Assembly: GCA_965178125.1 (NCBI GenBank)
Contig: OZ237759.1
Span: forward strand, 186,001-250,000
Length of the DNA: 64,000 bases
Reading direction: 5' to 3'
Source: Bilabrum cf. latius
Lineage: Eukaryota > Bigyra: Bicosoecida > Bigyra > Bicosoecida
Shown: positions 59,917 through 64,000 of the stretch, piece after piece
Position numbering within the stretch: the first letter of the stretch is position 1
Layout: each line of letters begins with the position of its first letter
The notes under the pieces: generated by a model
What the model was told of the DNA's origin: nothing
The model's input: only the letters and a program-made list of their open reading frames with translations
Database searches by the model: none
Program-made: the position numbers and the translations under genes

Positions 59917-61908
59917 TCACTGGTTCTTCAGGATGGCCTCCGAGATCTGGTCTTTGGTCATGCTGTTGCTGACTTGGGCCCCCTCGTCCTTTGCTAGGCC
60001 CATCAGCTCGGCTTTCTTCATCTTCATCAGGGATGCCTTCGAGTGAGAAGCAGACTCCTATTCTTCTCCTTCCTCTCCATCCTCATCCTTGTCAACCTTG
60101 GTAGACGGAGCGGAGGGGTTTCCTTCATCGTTGTCACCGCTGCTCGAGGCGGCCTCCTCCTCCTTGTCTCCCACGGCGGGCCCGTCTCCACCCTGCACCT
60201 GTCCCTGTCCCTGCACCTGTCCCTGCACCTGCACCTCGTCGTCCTCGGCGTCCCCCTCGTACTCGTCCTCGGAGGCCTCCCGCGGAGTCCCGTTGATGAG
60301 CTTGAAGAGGATCCGCAGCATCAGGTACCACCAGTACAGGTGGAGCAGGAAGAGCACCTGCAGCAAGATGTTGCTCTCGAACCACATGTGGATGAACTTG
60401 CCCACGTGGTGCGACTCCACGCCGACAGCCATCACGCAGACGCACTGCCACCGGAACCAGGCGTAAGGGTTCAAGTACCACGGGTCCTCTGGGGGGGTCA
60501 CGATCGTGCCGCCAGTGTACCTGCTGGGGAACAAATCGCGGTCGATGTTGGCGGCCAGCAGCTCCTGGGCCTCGTCCCAGGTCTTGACCGAGGCTCCCTC
60601 CCCTACGGGAGGCACCTGGTCGTCGGTCCACCGGATCGAGTCCGACGCGCTCCTGGATAGCTCTGCCTCCCCGGACTCAATTTGGCGAGACTCCTCGATG
60701 TAGACCCCCCGAAGCTTGGAGACGAGGTCCTCATCACACACCCGCTCGATGCATGAGTACGTGATGCCCGTGTCGTTGGGGTCCAGTTTGGAGTTGTCCA
60801 GTCGGACGAGGACGTGCCGATGGTCCATGGCCAGCAGGAGGTTGGACTGGCGGTATGCGTTCATCTCGTGCGCCCGCCAGAATGCAGTGTAGAGCACGCG
60901 GCCGGGTCCCTCCCAGATGCGCCAGTAAAAGTGGAAGAAGAGCATCTGGAAGAACGCGATCTCCACGATGAAGAAGCCCTTGAGCCCGTCCAGCGTCAGG
61001 AAGTTGGCCATCTTGAGGACGTCCACGCTCACGTCGCAAGCGTCGTTGATGAACAGGACGAGCATGCCGGCGCGCTCGTTCCAGGAGAGCAAAGAGGACG
61101 CTGCGGGGGAAACAGGTAAGAGTAATAAAGGGATGGTTGAAAAGGAGGGATGTGTCAGGCAACTGAAACACCACGGAATCGCGGTGCAACGATGCGTCCT
61201 CCTCTCACCGACCAGCGCGATGGTGACCACGTGGTGGATCAGCATGGCATAGAAGTCCTTCTTGCGGTGCTCAAAGTACACGCACGAGAATCCAGTGTAA
61301 GTCCAGACCCCAAGCTCGGCAAAGTAGAAAACCAGCAGCGGCATGTTTTCAAACTCCTTGGCCTGCTGCTCTTCAGGGTGAGGGTACCAGATCATGTGCG
61401 GGTCATCCCACAAGTTCGGCCATGCAAACCTGGTGTTTTGTCCTTCCTTGGCTTGCCAGGGCTGGTAGAACAGAATGTACACCTCCCAAAGCATGAATGT
61501 TGTGTGGACAACCAGCTGCCAAGCCTGCTCCTTCCACTTGTGCATCTGCTTCTTGTTGCGAAGCGGCCGCTCGTCGACCATTCCCCACTTTGTTACTCGA
61601 TGGGATATGGCGTGCCCAATGTGCTCAAAGATGAACTTGGAGAGCTCCACTACAAGCGGTGCAGCAATCATGGACGCGGCGTACGCCAGCAAATGCGACT
61701 TCTTGTTACGCTGGATCAGCGCTACAACCATCCAAATTGGTTCAATGATGAGAAGAAATACGAGAATCTCTTCTAAAACGGGGATATACTTGTAATGATT
61801 CGTCCTCTTAGGCGCCGGGGCCTTATCAGTCTTTGCTACCATGTTTGCTGGGTCAGGGGGTGACTTGCCGGCTGCCACCTTAGATGACGCTTCTTTACTC
61901 AATGGCAT
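59917..61908 (-). CDS. Ceramide synthase (LAG1/TLC domain) with C-terminal SAP-like tail
   Basis: Ceramide synthases N-acylate sphingoid bases in the ER membrane. Exons 61209-61908 and 59917-61100 are separated by a 108-nt intron (donor GTGAGA, acceptor CCCCGCAG). The intron is itself open, but its removal restores TIALVASSLLSWNERAG. The product is 627 residues. TLC helices include IPVLEEILVFLLIIEPIWMVV and FYFAELGVWTYTGFSCVYFE. The Lag1 motif is DFYAMLIHHVVTIAL (His pair ~226) plus INDACDVSVDVLKM. About 120 residues are inserted before the last helix (LLHLYWWYLMLRILFKLI). An acidic/Gln-rich region follows. Then, after a TAG at 60058, comes a 40-residue SAP/HeH-like helix pair (LMKMKKAELMGLAKDEG; SMTKDQISEAIL) to TGA. 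In the standard code this tail would be lost. ATG 61908 is the first in frame. Confidence 0.88.
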
Positions 61909-62120
61909 ATGTGTCACAAGTTCCGTACAGTTCGATGTATGGTGCTGCGGCTACCTGACACAGCGCCAACGCGACGCAACTGCTTGTTCACCACAACTTG
62001 TGGCCGTTGGCGCCGAGCCTGCGGAGCGGTTGCAACCTGCGAATGAAGAAGAGGACCAAAATCCACCACGGGCTTCGAATTTGGAAGCACGCACGCCGCA
62101 TACCTTTGACGGTGGTGAAA

Positions 62121-64000
62121 TCATCGATTCAATTCATCGGTTCGCGCAGGTCTCTCGCTCCTGGCACCGGCCTGCCGAAGAGCCTTGACCTTCAAGCTGC
62201 CACTGGCACTGGCAACACGCGCTGCCCCAACCCCCGCTCTTGCCGCATAGCCCGCCGGAGGCACTCGCTTCCTGGGCATCTGAACGGGCACCCGCCTGCT
62301 CGTAGTAAACCTGCGGGCCTAACGTCCCGACGCAATTCGTGACCGGTCATCCTCGACAAGAGCTGCCACTCCGCTTGGGCTCGGGCTTGAGGGCCCCTGT
62401 TGTGCCGCGCCCCGCCTTGTCTGCTCCTTGGAGCCCGGTTTAAAACGTCTGCCCCTCTTCTTCCTCTTGCTACTGACCATGCCGTTGCCTTCGGTCTTGC
62501 CTTTGCCGCTCCTACTGACCTTGCCTTTGCTCTTGGCTTTACGTTTTCCCATTGGCACAACTCTTGCCTCGTTGCCACTGCCACTGCCACTGCCACTGCC
62601 TGCTTCCTCATGGCGCCCATCAGCAGCGTCCTAACCCTCACCCTCGTCATCGAACGCACCCACAGCTGCAACACCAGACGGAGTGAGAGGCACCTGGCCA
62701 TCAGCATGGCCAAAATATACCTGGCCATCATCACGAGCGTGGTCGCGGGCATCGCCCTATTCATGCGTCCTGACTGCCCCTGATATTTCGCCATGCATGC
62801 CGGCCCTGTCTCCGTCAATCTCATCCGGGTGAAACACGGAAGGCATGGTGTGCTCATGCAAGCCTGGCCACGGACGGCGCAGCAACTCAGCCGCATCACT
62901 GGAGCTGCCCTCTGTACTTAAAAAACCACTATAACCACTTCCCTGTAAACCAGCGCGGACTGTAGGACGTACAGCACCACTGGCACCCTTGGATGCCTCG
63001 TTTTCCCTCCGTTGCTGCACACGCTGAAGAAAACTACCTACGTCAACTCCAGCACGAACGCCAGCCACATCGCCGCCTGCTCCGGCCGTACCCAACGAGC
63101 CTTCTTCGTCTTGCTCCACGGAAGCAGGGCTGGCCCGGGCGCGCAACCTCCAAGCAATCTCTCCGGATGGGCTCGTTGAGGCCTGTCTCACCGCATCATC
63201 GCTGCGCATGGCCCCGCCTGCACCAGGTGCATCGCCGCGCCGTTGAGTCCTCTATCCTGCTTGTAGCGACGTTCCTTCAATATAAGACTCATCTGCTAGG
63301 CTGCTTTTTAATGCGCCATTTGCAGCGGCATCTAGCTTCCAGCGGACACCCAATAGGTGCTGGCTGCCTACTGCAGCCTCGTGGCCTGGCAAACTCCGCG
63401 CAGAGTACCTATCGCCGACCATTGTCGTATCAGCAACGCGCCCAGAGGAAACCAAAACGCGACTCTGCTCTTGGTCTTGCCCCAGCCCTGGCCCGTCCTC
63501 CAGTCTCCTGAGCGCCTCGTCCACCTGAAGGAGAAGTGATCGGTTGCCCCGATATCCCGCATCAACACCTGCGTCTGATCCAGTAGACGCGGATGAATGG
63601 GGACCCCCTGGCTTGGCATACTCCGCACCAGCAGTTGTCGGCGAAGGTGCTACCGTCACGTGCCCAGGGGAATGCACCCCAAGGATGGGTGGCGAGCGAA
63701 GCGCGGCCTGCGTCTGCTCCCGCACTGGCGTATCACAGGACTGAACCGAAAAATCAGAGGTGAGCTGTGGATGTGCGTGTGTTCGAGCATGCGACTATTT
63801 GCTGGCCGGTGATTCATCAGCTGAAATTAAGGCCGCAGCAGGAGCTGCAGGCTGCTCCTCACCTGATGCTGGTGTCGGGGCCTGCACTGGAGCAGCAGGC
63901 TGCTCCTCACCTGATGCTGGTGTCGGGGCCTGCACTGGAGCAGCAGGCTGCTCCTCGGCTGATGCAGGTGCCGGGGCCTGCACTGGAGCAGCAGGCTGCT
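62121..64000 (-). CDS. Unknown basic, repetitive protein, 3' part only
   Basis: One frame runs from the window edge to TGA 62121 with five TAGs (near 63795, 63252, 62757, 62631 and 62319) and no TAA or TGA: about 626 residues, 5' end outside the window. It begins with a Pro/Ala/Glu/Gln 16-residue repeat. A Gly/Ser/Ala-rich region follows, with helices such as LLQVDEALRRLEDG and AGVDVGSFLQRVQQRREN. A (Gly-Ser) run and a strongly basic segment come next (MGKRKAKSKGKVSRSGKGK; SSKRKKRGRRFKPGS), probably nuclear localisation or nucleic-acid binding. I recognise no domain. It ends 212 bp upstream of the ceramide synthase start. Confidence 0.6.
63850..64000 (-). repeat. 48-bp tandem repeat encoding EEQPAAPVQAPTPASG-like units
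   Basis: Three full copies (63850-63897, 63898-63945, 63946-63993) and the start of a fourth at the window edge. The first two copies are nearly identical and the third has several substitutions. The unit is a whole number of codons, so the frame is preserved. Confidence 0.9.

Noticed and set aside
1-64000. UAG read as leucine, pyrrolysine or selenocysteine, or by general readthrough
   Set aside because: Leu does not fit the polar, usually Gln, positions in PRPP synthetase and UfSP. Pyrrolysine and selenocysteine occur at single special sites, not ~110 ordinary ones, and Sec uses UGA. Readthrough would not explain the complete absence of TAG at gene ends.
1-64000. Region of pseudogenes or sequencing errors
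   Set aside because: Breaks are only TAG. There are no frameshifts and no in-frame TAA or TGA over thousands of codons, catalytic residues are intact and splice phases agree.
1-64000. UAA also read as Gln
   Set aside because: No in-frame TAA was found inside any gene model, including the 3,439-codon frame, and three genes appear to end at TAA. GC richness makes TAA rare anyway, so this rests on few cases.
1-64000. tRNA (including a Gln-CUA suppressor), rRNA, snRNA or CRISPR
   Set aside because: No cloverleaf with a TTCRANYC-type arm, rRNA segment or spaced direct-repeat array was seen on reading. A tRNA scan was not possible here.

Overview
This window is nuclear DNA from a ciliated unicellular eukaryote of unclear lineage. 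The evidence is spliceosomal GT-AG introns, an intraflagellar-transport subunit (IFT122), calreticulin, ceramide synthase, a UFM1 protease and a PiggyBac-type transposon. The genes are GC-rich and tightly packed; the gaps and transposon interiors are AT-richer. I saw no rRNA, tRNA, CRISPR array or operon-like bacterial feature.

The key to reading it is the genetic code. Every multi-kilobase gene looks broken by TAG when read with the standard code. The pieces nevertheless lie in one frame, and conserved domains run straight across the TAGs. Treating TAG as sense resolves the window into 21 genes with about 110 in-frame TAGs (hand count). All 21 terminate at TGA (18) or TAA (3), never at TAG. 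Two TAGs fall on family positions that are usually Gln: the PRPP synthetase segment before VNENVRG, and the UfSP segment after GWGCCYR. I therefore infer UAG = Gln with UAA and UGA kept as stops. All gene models below use that code.

Layout. (+) IFT122 3' part (3-3251); (+) UfSP-like UFM1 protease (3374-4693); (-) Ulp1/C48 protease (4985-8116); (+) chalcone-isomerase-like protein (8383-9875); (+) secreted beta-propeller glycosidase-like protein (9950-11680) with its last 48 bp triplicated; (-) a 3,438-residue Sfi1-like protein in one exon (11943-22259); (-) ELMO-domain protein (22478-25093); (-) secreted GH99/71-like protein (25300-27360); (+) HDHD2-type HAD phosphatase (27480-29186); (+) polytopic hybrid histidine kinase (29351-32737); (-) SPATA20/DUF255 protein (32887-37458); (+) granulin-SGNH hydrolase (37665-38747); (-) DDX47/Rrp3 helicase (38935-40752); (+) EF-hand-like protein (40891-43549); a 1.5-kb TIR element (43581-45113); (-) calreticulin (45431-46914); (+) ER J-protein (47138-48613); a complete 3.9-kb PiggyBac-like element (48781-52675); (-) large unknown secretory/membrane protein (52708-57783); (-) PRPP synthetase (58079-59603); (-) ceramide synthase with a SAP-like tail (59917-61908); and (-) the 3' part of a repetitive basic protein (62121-64000).

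How they fit together. Several neighbours are divergent pairs sharing short promoters: calreticulin/J-protein, DDX47/EF-hand, GH/HDHD2 and SPATA20/SGNH. Both mobile elements sit in gaps between convergent 3' ends. Three secreted proteins (propeller, GH99/71-like, granulin-SGNH) suggest extracellular polysaccharide or ester processing. IFT122, the Sfi1-like scaffold and perhaps the EF-hand protein point to a ciliary or basal-body apparatus. Thirteen short introns were inferred; 12 of them end in GCAG.
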